From Paraburkholderia adhaesiva (GTDB lineage: Bacteria > Pseudomonadota > Gammaproteobacteria > Burkholderiales > Burkholderiaceae): 64,000 bases of DNA. The notes beneath the pieces were generated by a model. The model was given only the letters and a program-made list of their open reading frames with translations, was not told the DNA's origin and did no database searches. The translations under genes and the position numbers were made by a program. The stretch is from positions 798,001 to 862,000 of the forward strand of contig NZ_JAJEJQ010000003.1 in assembly GCF_021390575.1 (NCBI RefSeq). Reading direction: 5' to 3'. Below are positions 18,459 to 26,376 of the stretch, piece by piece (the stretch's first letter is position 1; each line of letters opens with the position of its first letter).

Positions 18459-18958
18459 CGGCGGCGCTCGGCCTGTCCGCAGAACCGATCACCCCGGACT
18501 GGAGCAAGACCAATTACAGCAGTGCGCGCGCCGCGCTTCTCGAAGCGTGGAAAACGTTACAACGGCGGCGCGACAAATTCTGGCTGAACTTCGCTAGCCC
18601 GTTTTATGGTGCATCGTTATAGGAAGTCATGGAGCGCGGCGAGGTACCGTTACCGGCTGGCGCCCCGCACTATTTCGAGGCACGCGCGGCGTATTCGCGC
18701 TGCTTGTGGACCGGTGTGGCGCGCGGCTGGATTGATCCGACGAAGGAACATGCAGGCGCAGTCATGGGAATGGACGCGGCACTCTCGACGCTCAAGCGCG
18801 AATGCGCCGAACAGGGCCTCGACGATGAGGAAGTGTTGCACCAGCGCGCGGCGGAAATCCGGCTCATTCTGAAGCTCGGTTTGACGCTTCCCGATTGGGC
18901 CGGCGCATATGCAGCCGTGTCCCTTGCGAGCCCGCCCGAATCATCCTCGCCGCGGTAG
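18452..18958 (+). pseudogene. Lambda-like phage portal protein, C-terminal fragment with amber stop
   Basis: Reads 'AEPITPDWSKTNYSSARAAL', 'RRRDKFWLNFASPFYGASL', then TAG at 18620-18622, then in the same frame 'EVMERGEVPLP' and GWIDPTKEHAGAVMGMDAAL, the conserved end of lambda-type portals. It is only ~165 codons of a ~500-residue family. Portal sequence following tail genes shows the prophage was rearranged. Confidence 0.75.
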
Positions 18959-18967
18959 AACGGCAGA

Positions 18968-18992
18968 TAAAAAACGCCCGATAAAGCGGGCG
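18968..18992 (-). terminator. Rho-independent terminator (minus strand)
   Basis: Minus strand: CGCCCG-CTTTAT-CGGGCG followed by six T. It is the second of two hairpins downstream of the porin gene. Confidence 0.65.
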
Positions 18993-19149
18993 AAGCGCAA
19001 GTGCGGAGCTAAAGCATGAAAGCACTAGAAATCAGCGAATTTCCAAAACTCCCAAGGGATCCGTCGTATTCGGTGCGATACGCTATCAACGCAACGGCAA
19101 CATTCGCCTACCCGGCATCAGAAAACATCCGTGCAATATTCAAGAGTAT

Positions 19150-19183
19150 CAAAAACGAAAACGCCACCGCTGAAACGGTGGCG
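19150..19183 (-). terminator. Rho-independent terminator of the porin gene
   Basis: Minus strand: perfect stem CGCCACCG/CGGTGGCG (19176-19183 with 19162-19169) followed by a T-rich run (TTTTCGTTTTT), 25 bp after the porin stop. Confidence 0.85.
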
Positions 19184-19207
19184 CATGCTGCTTACGTCGT
19201 TCCAGAC

Positions 19208-20353
19208 TTAGAAGCGATGGCGCATACCGACCGTTGCAGCAACCTGGTTCTGCGTGGTCGATGCAGGCAACAGGCCGGCAATGCTGGCCGAGTTGGCAAT
19301 AACATCTGTACCGTCATTGTAGATATTGCCCGAGGCGTGCTGATAGGCGCCCGCTACATAGACGTCCGTTCGCTTGCTAAGCGAATAGTCCACGCCGAGG
19401 GTTGCGGAATGCCATTTCGGATCGCTGGAAGTCGATCCCGCGCCAGTCGTTTTGCCGTAGGTGAAGGTATAGTTGCCAACGACCGCGAGTGCCGGCGTGA
19501 GGCTGTATGTGCCATTGACCTCGATATTGTCAAAACGCGCATTCAGGCCACTCACGCCGAACGTCGATCCCTGAATGCGGGTACGTGTCCAGAGCACACC
19601 TGCGGTGCCCGGCCCGAACGCGTAGTTCGCACCGACACCGAAGGTGCGCTTGACGTCGCCGCCGAACGGCACCGTAGCCGCAGCGCTTGCATTGGTCGCG
19701 GCGTTGAGGTCCGTATTCGTCTGGTCATACGCAGCAGCGACCGTCAACGGTCCCACCGAGTAACCCGCGCCTACGCTCCAGGCACGGCCATTCGAAAACT
19801 GGCCCGCGTCGTTGCTGAAGCCGTACAGACCGCCAAAGTGGAAGCCGGAGTAGTTGGCGCTTTCGTACTTGATCGAATTGTTGATGGAGTATTGCGCGCC
19901 GATATTGTCATTGTTCAACGGATGCGCCGCGAGATTCACCACGCCTGCCTGACCCGCCAACGACAGCGGCGAGAGGTAGTCAACTACGGAATCGTATTGC
20001 TTGCCGAGCGTCAGCGTACCGTATTGCGTGCTCTGGATACCAACATAAGCCTGACGGTTAAACATCGAGCCGTTGCTGTTGAATCCACCGTTCGAAAGAT
20101 CGAAACCCGATTCCAGTCTGAAGATCGCCTTCAAACCACCACCCAGGTCTTCAGTGCCCTTCAATCCGAAATAGGTATTCGAAAGCAGGCTGCTCGATTG
20201 AAGCCACGCGCTGTGCCCGCCCGCGTTGTTTACATACGCGATACCAGCGTCCAGCGAACCGTAGAGGGTGACGCTGCTTTGCGCGTGTGCTGCAACACTG
20301 AATGCGCCAAGTGCGGCAACAGCAAGCAAGGTCTTATTGAGTTTGATTTTCAT
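19208..20353 (-). CDS. Gram-negative trimeric porin (OmpC type)
   Basis: 381-residue outer-membrane general porin of the Burkholderiales type. The signal peptide ends AAHA, and the mature protein begins QSSVTLYGSLDAGIAYVNNA. It has the 'YFGLKGTEDLGGGLKAIFRL' and 'NRQAYVGIQSTQYGTLTLGKQYD'-type segments, and ends in a C-terminal aromatic (MRHRF) needed for BAM insertion. It forms a 16-strand barrel for passive diffusion of small solutes. Intact despite lying within prophage debris, with two terminators downstream. Confidence 0.95.
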   Translation of the reverse strand: MKIKLNKTLLAVAALGAFSVAAHAQSSVTLYGSLDAGIAYVNNAGGHSAWLQSSSLLSNTYFGLKGTEDLGGGLKAIFRLESGFDLSNGGFNSNGSMFNRQAYVGIQSTQYGTLTLGKQYDSVVDYLSPLSLAGQAGVVNLAAHPLNNDNIGAQYSINNSIKYESANYSGFHFGGLYGFSNDAGQFSNGRAWSVGAGYSVGPLTVAAAYDQTNTDLNAATNASAAATVPFGGDVKRTFGVGANYAFGPGTAGVLWTRTRIQGSTFGVSGLNARFDNIEVNGTYSLTPALAVVGNYTFTYGKTTGAGSTSSDPKWHSATLGVDYSLSKRTDVYVAGAYQHASGNIYNDGTDVIANSASIAGLLPASTTQNQVAATVGMRHRF

Positions 20354-20731
20354 TTTTGCACGTTCCTTTTCTGAGGCAATTACACATTTGCAGGCCGCAA
20401 ATGATTAAGGTAAGGCTGTCGGGTTCTCACTGGCCGGGTAGGGGAAGTAACAACACCTGCAAGGATGGACTGGCATTTACGCGCGGGATGCCATGAAATG
20501 AAGAAAAAAAGCGCCCTGTTGGGCGCGTAAAAAGGTGGGGCTCACCTACCGGAGTAATTAATGCGGATAAAAGAAGCTCACCTGTGTCCTTGCGTTCAAA
20601 GCCGCACCAATACAGCGATGTCGAGACCTTTATGGACCCAAAGAATCCTGACACTGTATGGGTAGCGATGCTATCAACGCAGGTAACCCGCCAGCATTAA
20701 GAATCGTTAAAATTTGGTTCGCAATTCTGAA
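20354..20731 (-). other. Porin upstream region, no clear gene
   Basis: 378 bp that must hold the porin promoter and leader. Promoter boxes cannot be assigned with confidence. A short minus-strand reading frame (20427-20654) is not convincing because a terminator-like hairpin (20503-20526) lies inside it. Confidence 0.5.
20503..20526 (-). terminator. Terminator-like hairpin (minus strand)
   Basis: Minus strand GCGCCC-AACA-GGGCGC followed by seven T. No obvious intact upstream gene ends here; probably a prophage leftover. Confidence 0.55.
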
Positions 20732-21222
20732 ATGCTTGATCACGCTCATCTGTCGAAGCGTCTATTTAACGTGCCGCTTGCCATCACGCCTGACAAGCTC
20801 GGAATCGTCATGGCTGCGCTGGCGAATCGTTTCGGCCTCACGCGCGTGCTTCGCACCGATGGCGAAATCGTGCTGCTCGATGGTCGTTACGATCCAGGCG
20901 AACCGGCGCAGGAACGGCCCTACGAAGTGATTGAGGGCGTCGCGCTCATTCCGATCCACGACACGCTCGTGGCCAAGCTCGGCACGCTGCACCCGTACTC
21001 GGGCATGACGGGCTATGACGGCATCCACGCGAATCTCGCGATGGCGCTCGCCGACGACACGGTGCGCGCCGTCGTGCTCGATATCGACTCGCCCGGTGGC
21101 GAGGTGGCCGGATGTTTCGATCTGGTCGATGCGATCCACGCCGCACGCGGCACGAAGCCCCTGCACGCCATCCTCACCGAAAACGCGTTCAGCGCGGCCT
21201 ACGCTGTGGCGATGGATCAAGG
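20732..21222 (+). pseudogene. Phage capsid assembly protease (S49/ClpP-like), 3' truncated
   Basis: N-terminal ~164 residues of a lambda gpC-type S49 peptidase that trims the scaffold during head maturation. It starts MLDHAHLSKRLFNVPLAITP, then 'GVALIPIHDTLVAKLGTLHP', 'GYDGIHANLAMALADDTVRA', 'VVLDIDSPGGEVAG' and 'ENAFSAAYAVA', the last being the region of the catalytic Ser. It then breaks off at a junction with an IS66 fragment, so the catalytic Lys half and any scaffold domain are missing. Confidence 0.8.
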
Positions 21223-21523
21223 GCTACGATGCCGCCCGACAGGCTGGTATCGTGGTAAACGCAACCGAGGTTGAGCCGGCAGCATTCGTCCCGGTGGTAA
21301 GGCTCGAGGACGCGGTCGCGTCGATCGCGCAGGAAAGTCCCCCGAAAATCCTGAGACATCGCCAGCGCCCACGCGAACTGGGTTGGCACGTTCGCTGGCA
21401 CAACCGGCGTCGGCGGCGCGCATATCGGCGACATTGCCCAACGGCGTAGTGATTGAGCTCGAATGTCCAGGACAGGATGCGTCGCTCGTGAGCGCGATGA
21501 TCGCCGCACTTGGAGCGCACTGA
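21223..21523 (+). pseudogene. IS66-family accessory gene tnpA, 3' fragment
   Basis: The middle reads KGYDAARQAGIVVNATEV and 'EPAAFVPVVRLEDAVAS'. After a frameshift near 21435 the end reads 'NGVVIELECPGQDASLVSAM' IAALGAH-stop. This matches the C-terminal half of IS66 TnpA ('AFVPV...' and '...LPNGVxIEL...L'). No TnpB or transposase follows. The junction with the protease fragment at ~21222 marks an IS-mediated deletion. Confidence 0.6.
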
Positions 21524-21877
21524 TGTTGCTCGTCGCAAGCGATATAAGTCTGAGTTGCTGCACCTGTGACGAAACCCACTGCGAAGGTGGGTTTTCTTTT
21601 GTGCACTTAATTTTACATAAATATAATTGCCGAATTTTTGATACGCATTCCAAACTAAATGATGCACGGATCTTCTCATCTGAGATGAGCGCATCCATGA
21701 CCTGAAGATTGAGGCATGAAAATCTTCCGGACGCCCTGCAGTCCTTCTCGGGGAGAGGTGCGGTGCTGCGCCGTCGCTAAAACGACTTCGGACTTTATAA
21801 GCATCATCAGATGCCTGCAGTGGGTCGGAGCCGAATAGGCCATCGATCTAAACTGCAATCGGTCAATGGATTCCGCC
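21524..21877 (+). other. Intergenic, terminator only
   Basis: No gene recognised. It contains one clear hairpin terminator (21572-21600) and then AT-richer DNA up to the convergent Xre gene. Confidence 0.5.
21572..21600 (+). terminator. Rho-independent terminator
   Basis: AACCCAC-TGCGAAG-GTGGGTT (21573-21593) followed by TTTTCTTTT. A hairpin with a similar preceding CCTGTGACRAA sequence lies at 47192-47219. Confidence 0.7.
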
Positions 21878-22123
21878 TCAAAGACCCGCGCTTTTGAGAA
21901 GTTTCGAAGGCGAAATCTCCAGAGCGTCGGCAATTCGAATGAGGTTTAGGATGGACAGATTGCGTTCCCCTCGTTCGATCTTCCCCATATGACTGCGGTC
22001 GATTCCGGTCGCGTGGGCAAGGGCCTCTTGGGAGACGCCAAATTCCTGCCGACGAGCACGAACCGTCGCCCCAATGGCGGCCAGATGTCCCGCGTCGTCC
22101 ATTTTGACCGATACCCGTTGCAT
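21878..22123 (-). CDS. Xre-family helix-turn-helix regulator
   Basis: 81-residue single-domain Cro/C1-type DNA-binding protein. The HTH spans residues ~13-70: 'AIGATVRARRQEFGVSQEAL', AHATGIDRSHMGKIERGERN, 'LSILNLIRIADALEISPSKL'. Likely dimeric and possibly a phage-derived or stand-alone repressor; no toxin gene is adjacent on its strand. A plus-strand gene begins 305 bp upstream, so it may control divergent transcription (inference). Confidence 0.85.
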   Translation of the reverse strand: MQRVSVKMDDAGHLAAIGATVRARRQEFGVSQEALAHATGIDRSHMGKIERGERNLSILNLIRIADALEISPSKLLKSAGL

Positions 22124-22428
22124 CCCGTGATGGTCGCGGTATGATGGTCATTTGGCCACGGCATTTACGACCCATTTTGGATGATTGCCGATAGATTTTG
22201 AGTTTGGGCGTGTGATTCGGAGTCGGGGCGAAACCGCCGCGTGCTTCAGTCGGTCATGGCTAACGCGGGAGCGGGCATCACGGCCTGCTTGCGCGCGCGG
22301 CAAGTGTCGCCGGCCAGCGCAGGTTGCGGAGGTCGTCTTTCTGCGGGGCCGTCGGCGGATTTCGTGGCAGGGAACACGTATCCGGCGGGTGGCGCGCTGG
22401 CAACGAATGCATTTGAGGTAGTAGCTAT
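22124..22428. other. Divergent intergenic region
   Basis: 305 bp between the Xre gene (minus) and the unknown gene at 22429 (plus). I see no gene and no symmetric operator that I would defend. Confidence 0.45.
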
Positions 22429-22905
22429 ATGTTTGTGACGAGTGAAAGAAATCGTTTGCCGCCTTACGCACTGCCGTTCGGCGAGCCCGAAGGCGCGACC
22501 GCGTGGACAGCGATCGAGCAGCTGATTCCGCGGGACGTGCTGATCCTGCGGGTGTCGCCGGCTCGCTCGCGGGTGGTTCCCACGATCGTGATGCTCGATC
22601 TGTCCGCGACGGCGCCACACCTTGAGCAGTTCGTCGGCAGGGATGTCGTTCTCCGCGGTGCTGCCGTGCTGAGCACAAAATTCGCGCATGAAGTTGACCG
22701 GTGGAGGCTCGATCCGCTGAGCGAGATCCGGGTGGGGGGCACCGAGCCCGAACAGTACAGTCAGGGCGAGCGGCTGGTAACGGTGACCCGCTTCACGACG
22801 GCAGCGGGGCGCACGTTCTCCGTGCCGGTTGCCTTGGCGACGCGCGCGGCGCGAGGCAGGCGGCTCTGGCGCGCGAAGGCGCCAGCGACACCGGTCCATT
22901 CCTGA
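22429..22905 (+). CDS. Hypothetical protein
   Basis: 158 residues beginning MFVTSERNRLPPYALPFG, with a central 'RDVLILRVSPARSRVVPTIV' beta-rich stretch. No signal peptide or membrane segment, and no family recognised. Codon use is that of the neighbours (strong G/C at third positions), which supports real coding. It is the first of a same-strand run (22429, 22969, 23563, 23976) with gaps of about 57-170 bp. Confidence 0.55.
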   Translation: MFVTSERNRLPPYALPFGEPEGATAWTAIEQLIPRDVLILRVSPARSRVVPTIVMLDLSATAPHLEQFVGRDVVLRGAAVLSTKFAHEVDRWRLDPLSEIRVGGTEPEQYSQGERLVTVTRFTTAAGRTFSVPVALATRAARGRRLWRAKAPATPVHS

Positions 22906-22968
22906 CCCGGACCGGCTGTGGACACGCATCTGGACCCGGGGGCGCGCACGGCCATTGAGGAGCCGGCC

Positions 22969-23496
22969 ATGCGGCCGCGCCGGCCGGGCGGCCTCGTGCT
23001 GTACCTTGATTTTGACGGGGTGCTTCATCCGGAGGACGTCTGGCGCCGGCCGCGCACCGGACCGTATGTCGCGAGCCCGTCGGGCCATGCACTGTTTGAA
23101 CACGCGGCGCTGCTCGCGCGCTGCCTCGAGCCGTACCCGGAGCTGCGCATCGTGCTGTCCACAAGCTGGGTGCGCGTGTTCCGCAGCGTCAGCAAGGTCG
23201 CCCGCCGCCTGCCGCCGGAACTGCGCCGCCGGGTGGTCGGTGCGACCTTCCACGGCCGGATGGATCCGGCGTGGTTCCAGTCCGTGCCGCGTGGCGTGCA
23301 GGTCTGGGGCGACGTGTGCCGGCGCCAGCCCACAGCATGGCTCGCGCTCGACGACGATGATGCGGGCTGGCCGGCGGCCTGCCGGGATCACCTGCTGCAC
23401 ACTGATCCCGTGCTCGGCATCAGCGATCCGGCGGTCCTCGCGCAACTGCAGGCGCGGCTTGCCGTGATGCACCGGCCTGAAGTGGGCTGGCCGTGA
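22969..23496 (+). CDS. HAD-fold protein of the RNA-repair (SAK) type
   Basis: 175 residues with the HAD motif I LYLDFDGVLHP (D14, D16) followed by 'ARCLEPYPELRIVLSTSWV' (motif II Ser/Thr region) and 'TAWLALDDDDAGW' (motif IV acidic residues). This pattern matches the HAD domain family described in 'Swiss army knife' RNA-repair proteins, where it would act as a phosphatase on nucleic-acid ends. ATG 22969 is chosen because GAGGAG lies 6 bases upstream; an in-frame GTG at 22918 has none. Role in RNA metabolism is inferred from the family. Confidence 0.75.
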   Translation: MRPRRPGGLVLYLDFDGVLHPEDVWRRPRTGPYVASPSGHALFEHAALLARCLEPYPELRIVLSTSWVRVFRSVSKVARRLPPELRRRVVGATFHGRMDPAWFQSVPRGVQVWGDVCRRQPTAWLALDDDDAGWPAACRDHLLHTDPVLGISDPAVLAQLQARLAVMHRPEVGWP

Positions 23497-23562
23497 TAAT
23501 CCGCCGCTTATCGCGGCCAGCGCGCAGCCGTCACGGCCGGCGCGGCGTTGCGAGGGACTGAC

Positions 23563-23805
23563 ATGAGCAGGCCCAGACGACCGGTGCCGCTTCCCGACGA
23601 GCCATTCGAAGTGCTGCGTGCGCGGCTGTGGCGTTTCGCGCAGGCGACACGCGATGAGGCGCGTCAGGTGGCCACCGTGCCGTTTCCCGAGCATGTGAGC
23701 GTGCTCGCCGGGCCGCTGTGGCGGAGCCGCGGGGAGCGCCAGGATGGGCGCTCCCATCAGTCGGAAAAGTTCACAAGCGCGGGCGTGCCGGTGGAAGATG
23801 ACTAG
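23563..23805 (+). CDS. Small hypothetical protein
   Basis: 80 residues (MSRPRRPVPLPDEPFEVLRA...), acidic and basic residues mixed, with a probable helix 'LRARLWRFAQATRDEARQVA'. The ATG follows a GAGGG motif. It lies 66 bp after the HAD gene and 170 bp before the exoribonuclease-like gene. No family recognised. Confidence 0.5.
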   Translation: MSRPRRPVPLPDEPFEVLRARLWRFAQATRDEARQVATVPFPEHVSVLAGPLWRSRGERQDGRSHQSEKFTSAGVPVEDD

Positions 23806-23975
23806 GCACCCTGAGGGGTATCGCGTCGATGGGTTTTGATGGCGCGGGTTTGAGCTACGGTCAGGATGCTCCCGGACCGGCGACATTGGGAGACCGGGGC
23901 AAGCGCGTGCCGCTAAGGGACGGGAAGTGCCCGGGGCTGCAGGTCGCCGGTCCGCAAACGGTAGAAAAACGGAAC

Positions 23976-24494
23976 ATGACGGATACACGCTTTCACGGTG
24001 CGTTGCGCTGGCCACTACCGGCCGCGTCGCCAGCCGGTGGGATCAGTCGCTATTTCGTCGACACGGAATTCACGGATTTCCGGCGGTGCCAGCTGATCAG
24101 TCTCGCGATCGTCGGAGCGAGCGGCGACGAGTTCTACGGCGAGCGGACCGACTTCGATCCGGCGTGGTGCAGTGACTTTGTCCGTGCCGTGGTGCTACCG
24201 CAGCTCGGCCAGTTCGAGGGGCGGGCAATGCCGTTCGCCGCGTTGCGCCAGGCATTGTGCGCGTGGCTCGTGAGCGTGCCGGGCGACACCGGGCCGGTGC
24301 TCTGCTATGACGACGAGACGGACCTGAACCTGCTCCGGTTCCTGCTGGGCGGCCCGTTGCCGCGCGGCTGGCGGATCGAGAACATCGCGGGCCGTTGCGA
24401 CCGCGAGCGGCGCGCCGCTTTCTACGCCCGCCATGGCGGCAAGCACCACGCGCTGCATGACGCGCGGGCCAATGCGTACGCCTTTGCCGGATGA
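23976..24494 (+). CDS. 3'-5' exoribonuclease-like protein (DEDD fold)
   Basis: 172 residues with DEDD-type exonuclease motifs: YFVDTEFTDF (DxE, metal ligands), 'PVLCYDDETDLNLL' (second Asp) and 'HHALHDARANAYAF' (HxxxD). The arrangement resembles the small Rv2179c-like exoribonuclease family. Expected activity is 3'-5' trimming of RNA in the cytoplasm. The frame is open back to 23829; ATG 23976 is preferred because it begins near the fold, but it has no strong ribosome site. Paired with the HAD repair-type gene upstream, this hints at RNA-end processing (inference). Confidence 0.65.
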   Translation: MTDTRFHGALRWPLPAASPAGGISRYFVDTEFTDFRRCQLISLAIVGASGDEFYGERTDFDPAWCSDFVRAVVLPQLGQFEGRAMPFAALRQALCAWLVSVPGDTGPVLCYDDETDLNLLRFLLGGPLPRGWRIENIAGRCDRERRAAFYARHGGKHHALHDARANAYAFAG

Positions 24495-24555
24495 ATGCCG
24501 CGGACATGGATGCGGGAGAGCCACGTTTTCGCGGTTCGACGCACGCATCCTTTCA

Positions 24556-24787
24556 ATGAACATTGCAGGTACTCAGGCGAAAGCGGCGAAGACTCCGTTG
24601 GGCGGGGATATCCCGCGTGAAGCGCAGGTGCCTGGCCTCGCGAGGTCGCAAGCGAGTGAAGCAGGCCTGGGTCGCGGCCGAAATACATGCCGAGGTATAG
24701 CTGAAGGAGAACGCGGAAGCCATCGAAACCTCCAATGCTTACGTGCAGCAACATGGGTTTCCACTCGAAAAGTACCGGAAGTTTTGA
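24556..24787 (+). pseudogene. ccdA: ccdA antitoxin remnant
   Basis: The start reads MNIAGTQAKAAKTPL and 'REAQVPGLARSQASEAGLG', similar to the CcdA DNA-binding half. After a frameshift and a TAG the last 29 codons read LKENAEAIETSNAYVQQHGF then PLEKYRKF-stop, the CcdB-binding tail. It is closely similar to the intact antitoxin at 55662 (RENAEAIASSNAYVEKHGL). No ccdB follows. Dead toxin-antitoxin relic. Confidence 0.75.
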
Positions 24788-24932
24788 CCGGGAGTTCTGC
24801 TGTCTCTCCGGATGCACCGGGACGGAGTGTTGGGCGAGGGCGCAGGCGACCGCGGTGCATGTACCAGGCTTCTCGAAGCACATCCTCGGGACTGTGGCCC
24901 TGGAAGGGAAGGTCACCAAAAAGGAGAGGCGG

Positions 24933-25379
24933 ATGCTTCGCGTCACCATTGAGTTGTCGCCCCGGGGACGGGAAAGGGAAAAGTGCGTCATCGCGACGGC
25001 TGATATCGCGCGGGTGAGCGAGGGGCCGCTCGGGCCACTCGCGGATCACCGGGTCGCCATGAGAGATGCGGTACTCGGCGAGGTAGGCGAGCGGGCGATC
25101 GTGCGCAGTTATCCGAGATGGACGGGGCGCGTGTGGGACCCCGCCGCTCGCTGTCCTGCCGCTGCACTGAAGCGGGACAACGAATCGTTGCGACTGCAAC
25201 CGGTGAAACCGGAGGTGACGGTTTACACGAGCGAAGCAGGCTTTCGCTACGTGCGTCTGGATGAAATCCCCGAACCGACCCAAAGATTGTTCGACCGGAA
25301 GCTCACCGGTTTGGGCATGCCCGATCTCGGCTGCGCTTACGCACACGACTGGTTCGACTTTCTCAACGGCTATCGCTGA
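24933..25379 (+). CDS. Hypothetical protein
   Basis: 148 residues starting MLRVTIELSPRGREREKCVI. AAGGAGAG stands 5 bases before this ATG, so I prefer it to the longer open frame from 24735. Two parts are visible: an N-terminal beta-rich half with 'RAIVRSYPRWTGRVWDPAA' and a C-terminal half with 'SEAGFRYVRLDEIPEPTQRL' and 'AYAHDWFDFLNG'. No family I can name. Confidence 0.6.
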   Translation: MLRVTIELSPRGREREKCVIATADIARVSEGPLGPLADHRVAMRDAVLGEVGERAIVRSYPRWTGRVWDPAARCPAAALKRDNESLRLQPVKPEVTVYTSEAGFRYVRLDEIPEPTQRLFDRKLTGLGMPDLGCAYAHDWFDFLNGYR

Positions 25380-25494
25380 TGTCACGGGGGCAACGCGCAC
25401 GTGACGGGAGGGTCTGACCTGCATCCGACACGGATAGATGCGTGGCGGGCTGACGGGCCCGCGTCTACGACGTTTTCATCAAGCGGAGGTTGGC

Positions 25495-25956
25495 ATGAAT
25501 GATTCGGGCCCCGATGACTCGGGCAGTGCGTCAAGCGGGCTTGCCGGCCAAAAGGAGGTTTCGATGCTGGAGGCGACCAGACTGGCGGCATTCCAGGCAT
25601 GCGACTGGCTGACGGCGGAACAGGTCTCGAGACGCGCCAGCCCGAATGCCGGCAGTCCTCGTGGGCGGCCGGATCGCTGGAAACAGGATGGCGAGATCTT
25701 TTCCGTCAGGCACGGCCAGAGCGAGCACTTTCCCTCCTACGGGCTCGATCCTGACCGCCAGTACCAGCCGGTGGCGGCACTTGCCGATGTCCTGCGCGCA
25801 TTTGGCGACACGAAGGACGGCTGGCACCTCGCTTTCTGGTTTGCATCGGTCAACAGCTGGCTCGACGGCAGACGTCCGCTTGACCTGCTGGCCACGCAAT
25901 TCGAACGCGTGATCGCTGCGGCGCATGCAGAGGCGGGCGGCGTGTGGCACGGCTAG
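25495..25956 (+). CDS. Hypothetical protein with ParS/MbcA-like C-terminal segment
   Basis: 153 residues. The N-terminal half ('AFQACDWLTAEQVSRRASPN', PRGRPDRWKQDGEIFSVRH) resembles a winged-helix/HTH. The end ('DVLRAFGDTKDGWHLAFWFA', NSWLDGRRPLDLLATQFERV) recalls the toxin-binding domain of Xre/MbcA/ParS antitoxins, where 'GGRTPLDLL' is typical. No RES-type toxin gene is adjacent. ATG 25495 (GGAGG, spacing 5) and ATG 25564 (AAGGAGG, spacing 5) are both plausible starts. Similarity is weak, by eye. Confidence 0.55.
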   Translation: MNDSGPDDSGSASSGLAGQKEVSMLEATRLAAFQACDWLTAEQVSRRASPNAGSPRGRPDRWKQDGEIFSVRHGQSEHFPSYGLDPDRQYQPVAALADVLRAFGDTKDGWHLAFWFASVNSWLDGRRPLDLLATQFERVIAAAHAEAGGVWHG

Positions 25957-26376
25957 CCATGCGATCAAAGGCCGTTGAAATGGCTGTTCCTGCAGGCCAG
26001 CGGTAGGGAAGCTGCAATATCACCCGTAGTTGTCGTGCCCGGATTGCGGCGACGCGGCTACGCTCACGCTGATCCCTTTCGCCCGCTAGGCGGTCGGTAT
26101 TGGGAATCGGTCGGCTCAGACTTCTGGGGCGAAATGCTGGAAGCGTGGGTGACGACGCGAAGGCATGCACGGACCCAAGTGTGTGCATCTGCCACTGGTC
26201 GCTGACCGACCCACTGCGGCCGGTCGACCCGACGCGACAAATCGGGTGGCTTCCAAGGTACAACGGACGTTCGTGCAGTCGCATTGGAAGACGGGAGTTC
26301 GGACAAAGCGGTCACCCATGCCATTCAATGGTAGGCCGTTTCCGAGTGCACGCTTCTCGTAGCAAATATTCTCTCT
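25957..26376. other. Intergenic, no gene recognised
   Basis: 420 bp. Short frames on both strands lack ribosome sites and protein-like composition. Confidence 0.45.

Noticed and set aside
18303..18622. Amber codons as possible recoding (pyrrolysine or suppressed phage genes)
   Set aside because: The same genes also have frameshifts and missing ends, so ordinary decay is sufficient; kept only as a counting exercise in the findings.
20427..20654. 75-codon minus-strand frame upstream of the porin
   Set aside because: A terminator-like hairpin lies inside it and there is no ribosome site or family match.
22246..24015. 589-codon minus-strand open frame
   Set aside because: Mirror of the four plus-strand genes in GC-rich DNA; composition is Arg/Pro/Ala-rich without domains, and the plus-strand genes have recognisable motifs and ribosome sites.
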